A DNA stretch of 64,000 nucleotides from Chrysophaeum taylorii (taxonomy: Eukaryota > Sar > Pelagophyceae > Pelagomonadales > Pelagomonadaceae): assembly GCA_029834535.1 (NCBI GenBank), contig JAQMWT010000360.1, forward strand, positions 1 to 64,000, given 5' to 3'. Both the position numbers and the translations under genes were made by a program. The notes beneath the pieces are model-generated. The model was given only the letters and a program-made list of their open reading frames with translations. It was not told the DNA's origin and did no database searches. Shown here piece after piece: positions 47,231 to 56,620 of the stretch; the first letter of the stretch is position 1, and each line of letters opens with the position of its first letter.

Positions 47231-47880
47231 TGACTTGACCTCCATAAAGCCCTTGATGAGGACCGACACGGCCTCGCAGAAGTGCTTCGCGCGATAGCTG
47301 GATCTTTGTCGGCAAGAAGGTTCGGAGCAGGTGTGCCATTTAGCACACGTGACGGTATTGTCTACTTGCACATCACAACGACCAGCACGCATATAAAAGC
47401 TGCATCTTGAATATAGCACTTGAACGACAGCGCTGTCGCGCTGTAGACCATGTTGTTGTACGCGCCGTCTAAAAACTTGCCGCCCGCGTCGAACATCAGA
47501 TGCTGGTGCAAGTCGGCCTCGAGAACACACGTGCTGAACTTGGCATCTTGGTTAGATCGAGCAAAGTGGACTACCCTCGTATTTTTTGCGCGCTCCGAGC
47601 TGCGACAGCGTACTCGGCGATCTCTCATAGTCGTTTACCTTCGTCTGGGCACGCTTAGACTTGTTGTTTTCTTTCTCGGCGTCGTGGTCAACCGACGTCG
47701 GCGTGTTACCACCACGCTCCCGCTCGACCTGAGCGACGAAACCCGCATCGATACCGTGTTCGTTTCGAAGTCGAAGGACGCTCCGGAGTCTCAGTGCGAC
47801 GTGCAGAACCGCTGAAAGCTTGATCACGGCGGGCCTTGTTTTGTGACCACGAACCGTATGTTTGCTCTCTAAGAGTACTT
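47231..47880 (-). other. Unassigned, possibly decayed coding sequence
   Basis: Minus-strand frames at 47210-47530, 47362-47628 and 47552-47827 follow each other in different phases and have a protein-like character (FSTCVLEADLHQHL, GGKFLDGAYNNMVYSATAL, CAKWHTCSEPSC). I recognise no family. It may be part of the mobile DNA between the LINE derivative and UTP13. The AT-rich 47830-47980 leads into UTP13. Confidence 0.3.
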
Positions 47881-47983
47881 TATGGTGACCAAACTTATAT
47901 GGTGGTTGGAAACTTGTGACTTCTGCCTATTATTTCTTAATGAGAGGGGTTTCGGATCTGCGTGTAAATACCAATTTACTGCG

Positions 47984-50281
47984 ATGATGAAGCGGCTCGA
48001 GGGGCGCGAGAGGCGCGAAGCGTTTCACTCGGCGGGTGGCGGCGGGCCGTGCGTTTACTACGATGAGGGCGTGAGGTTTGCGGGGTTGCATCGGGGCGAT
48101 GTGTGGTTCGAATCCGTGGCTTTGAGCGAGAAGACGCGGAGCGCGGGCGTGGTGGACGAGGACATCGTGGCTGTGTGGGCGTCGAGCAGGAGCGTTGTGG
48201 TGGCGACGCGGTCGTTGCTGTTGCGGCGGTGGGTGGGGGTCGAGCACTTGACGGTGAAGGCGCATGCTGGACCGGTACGCGCCGTGACGTGCGCGGAGGA
48301 AACGCTGGTCGCGACGGGATCGGCGGACCGGACGGCTCGGGTGTTCGACGCGCGGCAGAAGCTCGCGTGCACGCACAACTTCCGGCACGAGGGTGTGGTG
48401 ACGTGCGTGGCGTTGAAAGGGACCGAGCTCGCGACGGCGTGCGAGACGTTCGAGGTGGCGATATGGGACCTCGCGTCGCGGAGCAAGAGGGCTCGCGTCG
48501 GGCACGAGGCGCGCGTCTCGGGGTTATCGTGGGGCCCGAGCGTGGTCGCGAGCGCGTCCCACGACCAGACCGTGAGGCTGGGGGACCGGCGGGTCGAGAC
48601 GGGGGAGGCGCTGGAGGGGGTCGTGGCGCTCTCGGACGACCGGTTCGCGACCGCGGGCTCTAAGGGCGTCGTCCGGTTGTGGGACGCGCGGGGCGCGCTC
48701 GAGGTTGTCGAACGCGTCGTGAACGGGACGTTGTCGCCCTACGTGTCGCTCGCGGCGGCCGGGGGGTTCTTGGTGGCCTGCACGAGCGACGCGGCCCGGG
48801 TATTGGATTCGGAGGACCTCGGGCTCGCGCGCGAGTTGTTGACGAGCGACGCGGAGATCGTCGCTTGCGCCGCGTCCGCGAAAGGACTCGCCGTCGCTAC
48901 CGGCGAGATCGTGCGCATTTTGGACGACGACGCGAACTGGGACTGCGTCGCGCGACTCGAGGGCCACCTCGACACCGTGCTGGCGCTAGACGCGGCCTTC
49001 GGCAAGATCGCGACGGCGTCGCGCGACGCGACGTGCCGGCTCTGGGATGCCGAAACCCTCGAGTGCGAGGCTACGTGCGCGGGCCACGTCGATCCCGTCG
49101 GGGCCGTTGCCCTCGGCGGGCCGGACTGGCTGGTCTCGGCGTCGCGCGACCGCACCCTCAAGCGCTGGCGTACGGAGACGGCCGAGGCCTCGGTTCTAGC
49201 CCACGAGAAGGATACGAACCACGTGCTCGTAGGACCGGTGGTCGTCACCTCCTCCCTCGACAGGACCCTCAAGCTCTGGGACCCCAAAACTCTCGACCTC
49301 AAGGTCACGCTCGCAGGCCACCGCCGGGGCGTCTGGATGGCGGCCTTTTCGCCGAACGAGAAGACGATCGCCTCGTGCTCCTCCGACAAGACGATCAAGC
49401 TCTGGTCGCTGGTCGGCTCTTGCCTCGCGACCTTGGACGGCCACGAGGCCTCCGTCCTCAGCATCGTATTCGTGGGCGACCAGCTCGTCTCGGGCGCTGC
49501 CGACGGCGTGATCAAGCTCTGGACGGCCGCGACGACGGCACCCCCGACCTGCGAGTGCGCGGTTCGAGGCGGCGGCGGCAAGGTCTGGTCTTTGGCGAGG
49601 AGCGATCGAGGAGAGGACGCCGTCGCGATAGTCGCCGCGAGCGCCGACGGCCGCCTGGAAAGGTGGGTCGACGTCACGGCGCACGACGCCGAAGAAGAAT
49701 TCAAGCGCCGCGTCGACGTCGACCGTCGAGAGCAGATTCTGAGGGACGCGATGCACCGAGAAGACTATCGAGCGGCCCTCCGCGAGGCGTTCGACCTCGA
49801 TCGACCTTTCACCGCCTGGCAGGCCTTTCAAAAACTCCTTTTCGTCGTCGAACGCGACGACGATTTTCTATCCGACTGGACCATCGACCGCGCCGCGCGT
49901 TGCCTCGACTTCGTCCGCGAGTGGAACACGGATGCCAAAAAGGCTCCCGTCGCCCAGAGGGTCCTCGGAGCTCTCGTCGATCGCTTTGGCGTCCACGACC
50001 TCCTCCGCGACCGACCCGACATACGCGACGCCATCGCGGCCTACACGCGCCGCCACCTCGACCGCCTCGACGCTCTCCATCGGGCCACCTTCCTCCTCGA
50101 CGCCGCGCTCTCGCACCACTCTCTAACAACAACAACAACAACAAACCCGTCGTCGTCGCCTCGGACGACCCGCAAACGTCGCCGCAAACTACGGCCCTCC
50201 AAGACGGCGCGAACCCGAGCTCGCCACGCCTCCACGTCGCCCAACAACCGGCAACCACAAACCGAAGCTAAAACGTCGTAA
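47984..50281 (+). CDS. UTP13: UTP13/TBL3, WD40 subunit of the U3 snoRNP small-subunit processome
   Basis: 765 residues from the Met at 47984 (MMKRLEGRERREAF); the frame extends up to 47882 but that lead is not family-like. About 12 WD repeats cover residues 20-580 (GHVDPVGAVALGGPDWLVSASRDRTLKRW is one, residues about 365-393; SCSSDKTIKLWSL and SGAADGVIKLWT are others), enough for two propellers. The C-terminal 150 residues are the Utp13 domain (ILRDAMHREDYRAALREAF, DRPFTAWQAFQKLL, YTRRHLDRLDALHRATFLLD). A Ser/Thr/Arg-rich tail follows. It acts in the nucleolus in 18S rRNA processing within the UTP-B complex. The gene is intronless as seen here. Confidence 0.9.
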   Translation: MMKRLEGRERREAFHSAGGGGPCVYYDEGVRFAGLHRGDVWFESVALSEKTRSAGVVDEDIVAVWASSRSVVVATRSLLLRRWVGVEHLTVKAHAGPVRAVTCAEETLVATGSADRTARVFDARQKLACTHNFRHEGVVTCVALKGTELATACETFEVAIWDLASRSKRARVGHEARVSGLSWGPSVVASASHDQTVRLGDRRVETGEALEGVVALSDDRFATAGSKGVVRLWDARGALEVVERVVNGTLSPYVSLAAAGGFLVACTSDAARVLDSEDLGLARELLTSDAEIVACAASAKGLAVATGEIVRILDDDANWDCVARLEGHLDTVLALDAAFGKIATASRDATCRLWDAETLECEATCAGHVDPVGAVALGGPDWLVSASRDRTLKRWRTETAEASVLAHEKDTNHVLVGPVVVTSSLDRTLKLWDPKTLDLKVTLAGHRRGVWMAAFSPNEKTIASCSSDKTIKLWSLVGSCLATLDGHEASVLSIVFVGDQLVSGAADGVIKLWTAATTAPPTCECAVRGGGGKVWSLARSDRGEDAVAIVAASADGRLERWVDVTAHDAEEEFKRRVDVDRREQILRDAMHREDYRAALREAFDLDRPFTAWQAFQKLLFVVERDDDFLSDWTIDRAARCLDFVREWNTDAKKAPVAQRVLGALVDRFGVHDLLRDRPDIRDAIAAYTRRHLDRLDALHRATFLLDAALSHHSLTTTTTTNPSSSPRTTRKRRRKLRPSKTARTRARHASTSPNNRQPQTEAKTS

Positions 50282-50640
50282 GTCAGTCATCACGCGGGTT
50301 GTGTTTAATGGTCGACTGACTGCCAAGAGGGGGGTGCATGAAGGATGTGGTGTAGGAGGGATGTGCCTGACGACGGGCGGAGACAAGTATGCGGGACCTA
50401 GTCGGAGTCTTCCTCGTCAACAGGTCAAAGAAAAATCCGTTGGTTGGGTTGTCTGTCACGGGGACCTAGAGGAAGGAGGACCTCGTCCTTCGAGACGGTA
50501 GCGTCAAGCTCCGGAGAGTAAGTAGAACACAGCTCTATCAGCTCCGTGTCCTCCCAACAGAGAAATTCATCGATCGTGGGCAGCGACTGCATCTAAGAGC
50601 AGCACGCGTCGAAAGTCGAAGACCTCCCGCAGCAGCAGCA
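50282..50640. repeat. Module A fragment (copy 4, inverted) and non-genic DNA
   Basis: 50325-50405 reads on the minus strand as the second half of module A (GACTAGGTCCCGCATACTTG, CCCGTCGTCAGGCACATCCC, CACATCCTTCATGCACCCC). The remainder to 50640 has no recognised gene and ends in a GCAGCAGCAGCAGCAGC tract (50629-50645). Confidence 0.65.
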
Positions 50641-52360
50641 GCAGCGTTGGGTGGATGCGAGCCTCGAACGTCAAGAGCAGCTCGTCAACGAATTCCTTTC
50701 TTTCGGTAGCCCAGGAGCCGAGCCGCGACGTCACTCGCTGCAGCATTCAAACGCAGCTAACGAACCGCAGCTGCCGAGTCCTCCTCTCGCACTGCTCTTC
50801 TTCGTCGCGACCAGAGCCACCAAGCCGCAGGACCCTCCCTATCTGGATTTGCAGCGTTCCCTTCATCGAGAAACTGCCGCTGCGCCTCAGGTCCCAGCGA
50901 AAGACTTTCAGCTTTTCGAGACCAAGCTTGTAGTATTCGTGGCGGTACGTCGGGACATCAATGACAGACTGGACTCTACGGGAGGAGAAAAGTTTGCTGA
51001 CGGAGTGTACGTCGACCACGACGACTATCGTATAGCCCACGAAGTTTTGAACTGGAGTGTACGTCGACACCATAAGCCCACGAATTTGAAGAACTGATTA
51101 TGCTTGCACCGCCAGCCCTCGATCTTGATCTGCATCTCCCGAGTTACCTCATCCTTCTTAAGCTTTTTGCCGAGCGCTTCGTAGTTTGGTGGCAACAAAG
51201 CTAGCGAGCTAGTTTGAAAGCGAGGTGACAATTTTTTTTTTTGCTGGAAGAGGTCCCCAGCGCCCCAAGATTTAACGAGTGCCATGGTGAGACGGCGCTG
51301 CGTGGGCTCCAAGGGTAGTGCTCGTACACTGCTTTGATGGTCGGATGGATCGTTTCTTTGACGTACGGGCCTATTATTCGATGGGTGCCGCCGACCGTCG
51401 AGTCAGCCGAGCGTGCAAAGTCGTGAGTCATCACGCGCGTCGCGTCTCCTATTCCGTGCTCGTAGACGACGCACGAGAGACACTCTTCTCAAGCCCGCTG
51501 CCGTTGTAGCACGCCTCTCCATCCCTGGCGGTCGTCCGATACTGCTCTGAGTGGCCGTGGATCAGAGTATTGAGTCGCCGTACTCAATCGGCTGCTCATT
51601 CCGAGGCAGAACATCAACGAGCTTTTACGCCCCGATCTTCCTTCAACCGCAAGTTTATGGAAGCAACACGACGATGATTGGCCTTGGGCTTTGGATCCCG
51701 CAACAATTCGAAAGGCCGCAGCGAGCCAAAAACAGGGAGCGGCGTGCAGGCAGCTTTGATGCGAAACACAACCATCGGGTACTGCTTCCCGCGAGTTGTC
51801 TCCTCGTCCACCAACACTCCAACACGAACGAGATGCCCAGTAATGGCATTTTTTTTTTTGACCGCAGGACGCGGCGGGGCAGATGGCAACCGTAATCTGC
51901 GAACATAATGATCACCTCACGGCGTGTCATTCGGGAATGGTTTCTGTCTCAACCCCGAGCAAACGCGGGAGCATCAGCAGACGCGCGTACTACGAAGCGT
52001 GGCCGTACTTCTCCTTATCGCCGTGCGCAGCTGCCAGCAGAAGATTCTTCTTCATGATGAGGCCGCGCCTCGCCCTTTCTTTTCGCAACATGGCATTGCG
52101 CCACGGATCTCGAGCTTGACAAAGCCGCCTCCCAACGAAAGTCGTCACCTCGACTTCAGCCGTTCGTTCGTTCGTTCGTTCGTTCGTTCGTTCGTTTGTT
52201 CGTTCGTTCGTCGGAGAGACATCCCCGGTTCTTCGTGCACACAATGCAGATGATCTAAAGCCGATGCGGTGGTAGCGGTGAATGTGTGCCTGTAGGGCAT
52301 CGAAATGCGAATGCGCCGAGAGCAAGCTCTGGAGTCGCTCAATTCACGACGTAGCTGCAT
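50641..52360 (-). pseudogene. Unidentified decayed coding sequence with a (TTCG)n microsatellite
   Basis: Read right to left, minus-strand frames 51990-52325, 51614-51930, 51201-51434, 51025-51312 and 50747-51073 follow one another in shifting phases and look protein-like. Examples are LQAHIHRYHRIGF, DFARSADSTVGGTHRIIGPY, MALVKSWGAGDLF and REMQIKIEGWRCKHNQFFKF. No family is recognised. A TTCG/AACG microsatellite at 52163-52211 interrupts it, and a T10 run lies at 51847-51859. It is probably an old mobile element. Confidence 0.35.
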
Positions 52361-52768
52361 CGCGAGCTTCGAAAAATAGCGGCGACAGCTGCATTCCGCT
52401 CGGTCGAGATGGCACCGTCGACCTGCAGCTCGGACAGGGTGAGAGAGAGAAGGTCGAACATGCGCTCGATTAGAGGCTTCATCGAACGATCATCGACAGG
52501 CTCTCCACGACGACGGAATCGACCTTACAACAGGCACGCTGGCCCGCAGGCCCCGAGTGTTTTGTTTTAGGGTAAGGTTAGGGGGGGTGACAAAAAAGTA
52601 AGTGCTCATCACAGAACCCCCCTGGTGATGTACTGTACCCCCGGCTCTTATTAGATAACTTCCATCCCCCCCATCCCTAGTGCTGCTGGCGTCAGTCAGA
52701 AATCATTCAGAAATCATTTGACAACACAACAGTTGTGACGTTTGGGACCGAGTGTTCGTGACGTGAAG
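52361..52768. other. Upstream region of the aminotransferase gene
   Basis: No gene. Contains TTTTGTTTTAGGGTAAGGTTAGGG near 52560 and C-run stretches. A direct repeat CAGAAATCATT occurs twice at 52697-52716. Core promoter elements are not evident. Confidence 0.4.
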
Positions 52769-54037
52769 ATGTGCGGTCGTTGTTGTCTGCGTCGGATGAT
52801 GGGCAAGCGGCGGTCGATGGGCAAGCGGCGATTCGCGTCGTTCCCGGAGACGATGGCGCCGCCGAGCGCGCTGAGCGTGGCCAAGCCCGAGGTGGGTCAG
52901 TTCGATCCCCCAAAACGGTTGCTGTGCGGTCCTGGTCCCGGGAACGCGCACCCCCGCGTCCACGCCGTGATGGCGCTGCCACAAGTCGGGCACATGGACG
53001 CCGCTTTTCTGCGATGCGCCGAGGAGCTCAAGAGTCTGCTGCGGTACGCTTGGCAGACGGAGAATCCGTTTACGATTCCGGTGTCGGGAACCGGTTCGGC
53101 CGCGTGGGAGGCGGCGGTCGCGAACCTCACGAGCCCGGGGGACAAGCACCTCGTCTTGGTGAACGGGTACTTTGGTCACCGGCACTGCGACATGGCTTCG
53201 CGGTACGGGGCAGAAATAGTGCGGCTGGACAAGCCGTGGGGTGGCGTGTACGCTCCCGAGGAAGTCGATAAGGCGTGTGCCGAGCACAAGCCAGATTTGA
53301 TATGGGTGGCGCACGCGGAGACGTCGACGGGGGCGTGCCAGCCCATGGAGGAGCTCGGGGCTATCGCGAAGAAGCACGGGGCGCTCCTCGTGGCCGACAC
53401 CGTCACTTCTATCGGGGGCATTCCGGTTCTTCTCGACGAATGGGGCGTCGACGCATGCTACGCCGGCGGCCAGAAGTGCCTCTCGTGCCCCCCCGGCATT
53501 GCCCCCTTGACCTTGGGAGACCGGGCGCTCGAGAAGATGACGGCGCGCAACGAGAAGGGCGAGAAAGTCGCGAATTGGTATCTGGACATGAACATGATCA
53601 AAGCTTACCTCGTCACGAACGACTTTGGCACCCCGCGCGTCTACCACCACACCGCCCCCATATCCATGGCCTATGCCTTCCGCGAGGCCTTGAAGATCCT
53701 CGCCGAGGAGGGTCTCGAGAATTCGTGGGCGAGGCACCGCGAGACTGCCGAGTTCTTCTGGGACGAGCTCACCCGGGCTGGCTTGGAGTGTCACGTTCCC
53801 TACGAGAACCGCCTTCCCTCCCTGACGACCGTCAAAATTCCCCAAGGAGTCGACGGGGGCAAGGTTGTCACGCACCTCCGCGAGAAATTTCAAATCGAAA
53901 TCGCTGGAGGCCTCGGCGAGCTCAACGGCAAGGTCTGGCGCATCGGGATGATGGGCTACAACTCCCGGAAGGAAAATGCCCTCCTCGTCACCAACGCCCT
54001 CAAGGATGCCCTCCAGGACCAAGGCCTCGCGCCCTAG
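52769..54037 (+). CDS. AGXT: Alanine-glyoxylate / serine-pyruvate aminotransferase (class V)
   Basis: 422 residues from the Met at 52769 (the frame opens at 52742; MAPPSAL at 52853 is another possible start). Numbered from 52742: LLCGPGPGNAHPRV start (60-73), PLP-phosphate loop SGTGSA (115-120), Asp219 in VADTVTS that contacts the PLP ring nitrogen, and the Schiff-base Lys245 in YAGGQKCLSCPPG. The C-terminal half ends in IAGGLGELNGKVWRIGMMG, typical of AGT1. The reaction converts glyoxylate plus alanine (or serine) to glycine plus pyruvate (hydroxypyruvate), central to photorespiration. The Arg-rich N-terminus from 52769 could be a mitochondrial presequence; no PTS1 tripeptide is present (ends LAP). 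Confidence 0.92.
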   Translation: MCGRCCLRRMMGKRRSMGKRRFASFPETMAPPSALSVAKPEVGQFDPPKRLLCGPGPGNAHPRVHAVMALPQVGHMDAAFLRCAEELKSLLRYAWQTENPFTIPVSGTGSAAWEAAVANLTSPGDKHLVLVNGYFGHRHCDMASRYGAEIVRLDKPWGGVYAPEEVDKACAEHKPDLIWVAHAETSTGACQPMEELGAIAKKHGALLVADTVTSIGGIPVLLDEWGVDACYAGGQKCLSCPPGIAPLTLGDRALEKMTARNEKGEKVANWYLDMNMIKAYLVTNDFGTPRVYHHTAPISMAYAFREALKILAEEGLENSWARHRETAEFFWDELTRAGLECHVPYENRLPSLTTVKIPQGVDGGKVVTHLREKFQIEIAGGLGELNGKVWRIGMMGYNSRKENALLVTNALKDALQDQGLAP

Positions 54038-54643
54038 CCGACCTCATCGCTTGGTTTTCTTCTCTCTTTCTTCCTTTCTTTCTCCCTTCTTCTTTGAGCA
54101 CTCGCTCCTTCTCGAGCGCGTTGGTTGGTTGGATTTGGATTGGACGACGCGTCGTTTGTGAAGAAGACACAGAAGACGACGGAACTGATATTTGTAGTTA
54201 CAACAGCCTGGAGGTCGGAATCTCCGGCCAGGAAGGTCCTTCTGCGGCCGGAGGAGGAGGTCGAGATTTGTGGACGTCGGTCGATAGAGAGATCATGCGT
54301 TCGTTCGTCCTCTTGGCCGCGCCACTGTCTAGAAGAAGAGAAAACAACGAAGAAGAAATTTCACCAAGCGCCGTGTTGGTTGGTTGGTTGGTTGGTTAGT
54401 TGGTTGGTTGGTTGGTTGGTTGGTTGGTTGGTTGGTTGGTTGGTTGGTTGGTTGGTTGGTTGGTTGGTTGGCTGGTAAACACATGTAGTCAGTCAGTCAG
54501 TCAGTCAGTCACAAAGCATAACCCCAATTAAAAAAAATACCCCCCCCTTTTTTAGCAGCCGACCCCCTCCGCCTTGTAGAGCTTAGTAATAATAAATCGC
54601 GAAAGAACCTTATTCGCAGAGGGAGGGAGAGCGCCAAGGAAGG
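54038..54643. repeat. Intergenic region with (GGTT)n and (CAGT)n microsatellites
   Basis: (TTGG)n runs from about 54377 to 54470, with one TTAG interruption. (CAGT)n lies at 54488-54510, followed by C7 and T runs. No gene or RNA was recognised. It serves as the 3' region of AGXT and 5' region of the VSR gene. Confidence 0.8.
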
Positions 54644-56206
54644 ATGTGGTGGTGGCTGTTGCTGGTGAGAGGCGCGGTCGCGAGCGACGGGACGTCGATA
54701 TTCCAGATCGAGGTGCCGTACTCTTTGTACACCGAGGATGGGTATCGGCACAAGGAGGCCATGTTCGGGTCACCAAAATACGGGGTGACGTTAACGGAGA
54801 AGATGTACTACGCGAACAGCACGATGTGCGACGACAGCGCGCTGCCGATGGGTCGGTGGACGACGCCGTACTTGCTGATGGTAGACCGGGGTGACTGCAC
54901 CTTCGTGAAGAAGGTGCGGAACGCGCAGAACTTGGGGGCGTCGGGCGTTATAGTGGCCGACAACAAGTGCGTCTGCTCTGACGAGGCGTGCTCGAGTACT
55001 CCGAATATGGCGTGCGAGAGCGACGAGCCCATCATGGCCGACGACGGGAGCGGGTCGGACATAACGATCCCCGCGATATTGCTGTGGAAGACGGACGCGG
55101 ACAAGATCAAGGATTACTTTTTCAGCGAGCCCAATCCGGTCGTTCAAGCCAAACTGGCGTGGTCTATTCCGCAGCCGGACAACCGGGTCGAGTGGGAGCT
55201 GTGGACCAAGTCGGACGACGATACGAGCATCGATTTTTTGATCGAGTTCAGGAGTACAGTGTTCGCGCTCGGGCTCGACCAGCAATTCACGCCGCACTTC
55301 TACACGTGGAACGGCACCGCCTACGGCTGCCCCGAGAGCGGACGGTGCGGGACCTTATGTACCAACTCGGGCCGGTATTGTGCGCCGGATCCCGACGGCC
55401 AGGCGAACGTCGGCTTGTCCGGGGCGGACGTCGTGACCGAGAATCTCCGAAGGACGTGTTTGTGGAAGCTCGAGGGAGGCAAGGACCAGACGGACCCGAA
55501 CGAGGTCGGCGTGGGTCGCGCGTGGTGGCACTACCTGGGCAATTTCACCCATTTCTGCGACACGGCCGAGACATTCAAATCCGAGGCCTGCGTGCGGCAG
55601 GCGATGGACGCCGCCGGCGCGAGCTTCAACGCGGTCCAAGCGTGCATGGACGAGTCGGGCGGCGTCGCCCGAGACGGCGGCAAGAACTCGATCCTCGAGC
55701 ACGAGCTCGGCGAGCTCAAGAGGAAGAACATCTACGTCGTTCCCGAGTGCATCATCAACAACCAAGCGATATGGGGTGCTCTCTCGACGCAAAACGTCCT
55801 CGAGACGATCTGCCACGGTTACTCGACGGGCGACGAGCCGGACGCGTGCGGCTGTCAGTCTCTGGCCGCCAACACGCGCGACCCGAGCTACTTGAACTGC
55901 CTCGCCGACGCGACCACAACCCCGGGATCCACGCCTCAGGTTTACACGGAGAAGTCATCCAAGAAGACCACCACTTCGTCCTCGATGCCGTGGTGGGGCG
56001 TTTTCTTGCTAGTCATGTCAATTATTCTCGTCATGCTTCTCGCCGGCCTCGCCTACTGGAAGAAGACGCAACAGCAGATGCGCGACCAAGTCCGCGGTAT
56101 CCTGGCGGAGTACATGCCTCTCGAGGACCTCGGCCCCTCTTCGACCAACGCCGGACCCGCGACCCACAGCGTCCTCCACACCCCGGGCCTCTCAATCCAA
56201 GCCTAG
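54644..56206 (+). CDS. Vacuolar sorting receptor-like protein (VSR/BP80 type) without EGF repeats
   Basis: 520 residues. Signal peptide MWWWLLLVRGAVAS, then a PA domain (residues about 35-165: YLLMVDRGDCTFVKKVRNAQ, GASGVIVADN, ITIPAILLWKTDADKI). Next is the VSR thioredoxin-like domain with many Cys (about 185-430: VEWELWTKSDD, FLIEFRSTVFAL, ALSTQNVLETICHGY). One transmembrane span lies at about 449-470, followed by a 48-residue cytosolic tail containing YMPL (490-493), the Tyr sorting motif of plant VSRs that recruits AP complexes. These receptors carry soluble hydrolases from Golgi to vacuole. The plant EGF-like repeats before the membrane are absent; a short Thr/Ser/Lys stem takes their place. 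Confidence 0.88.
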   Translation: MWWWLLLVRGAVASDGTSIFQIEVPYSLYTEDGYRHKEAMFGSPKYGVTLTEKMYYANSTMCDDSALPMGRWTTPYLLMVDRGDCTFVKKVRNAQNLGASGVIVADNKCVCSDEACSSTPNMACESDEPIMADDGSGSDITIPAILLWKTDADKIKDYFFSEPNPVVQAKLAWSIPQPDNRVEWELWTKSDDDTSIDFLIEFRSTVFALGLDQQFTPHFYTWNGTAYGCPESGRCGTLCTNSGRYCAPDPDGQANVGLSGADVVTENLRRTCLWKLEGGKDQTDPNEVGVGRAWWHYLGNFTHFCDTAETFKSEACVRQAMDAAGASFNAVQACMDESGGVARDGGKNSILEHELGELKRKNIYVVPECIINNQAIWGALSTQNVLETICHGYSTGDEPDACGCQSLAANTRDPSYLNCLADATTTPGSTPQVYTEKSSKKTTTSSSMPWWGVFLLVMSIILVMLLAGLAYWKKTQQQMRDQVRGILAEYMPLEDLGPSSTNAGPATHSVLHTPGLSIQA

Positions 56207-56273
56207 GGTGCGACAATGCTACGATCCCTTCCTCCCATCCAGCCACAATTCTATCTATCTATCTATTTATCTA

Positions 56274-56332
<59 letters not shown>

Positions 56333-56397
56333 GGATACCTCCACCTTCACCATCATCTCGCTTACGACTTGTGTGGTGTTGTGTCGCGTCCCAAAAA

Positions 56398-56429
<32 letters not shown>

Positions 56430-56620
56430 TTAGTCATTTTTCACCGCCGCCGCCGCCGCCGCCTCGGTCCTTCGTTCGTCGTCATCGTGCCTCAATGATG
56501 ATAGGTGTGTGCGTGCCATCCGTCACACCACCAGCCGCAGCAGATAAGCTTAAAGTTATGATGAGTCAATATCATCAACAATTGGCCGAATTCATGCATG
56601 CATGAAGAGCACCAAGCTAA
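56207..56620. repeat. Intergenic microsatellite cluster
   Basis: (TCTA)n at 56250-56275 passes into (TCTG)n to about 56333. (GA)n lies at 56398-56428 and GCCGCC repeats at 56446-56462. This lies between two convergent genes. No RNA gene was seen. Confidence 0.85.

Noticed and set aside
48679-50271. 530-codon plus-strand ORF
   Set aside because: Off-frame Arg/Gly/Pro-rich reading of the UTP13 gene, whose WD repeats are unambiguous in the other frame.
54377-54470. Regular repeat array that might suggest CRISPR or satellite
   Set aside because: It is a 4-bp microsatellite (TTGG) with no spacers.
54988-56433. 481-codon plus-strand ORF
   Set aside because: Off-frame reading of the vacuolar sorting receptor gene, extended by the TCTG microsatellite.
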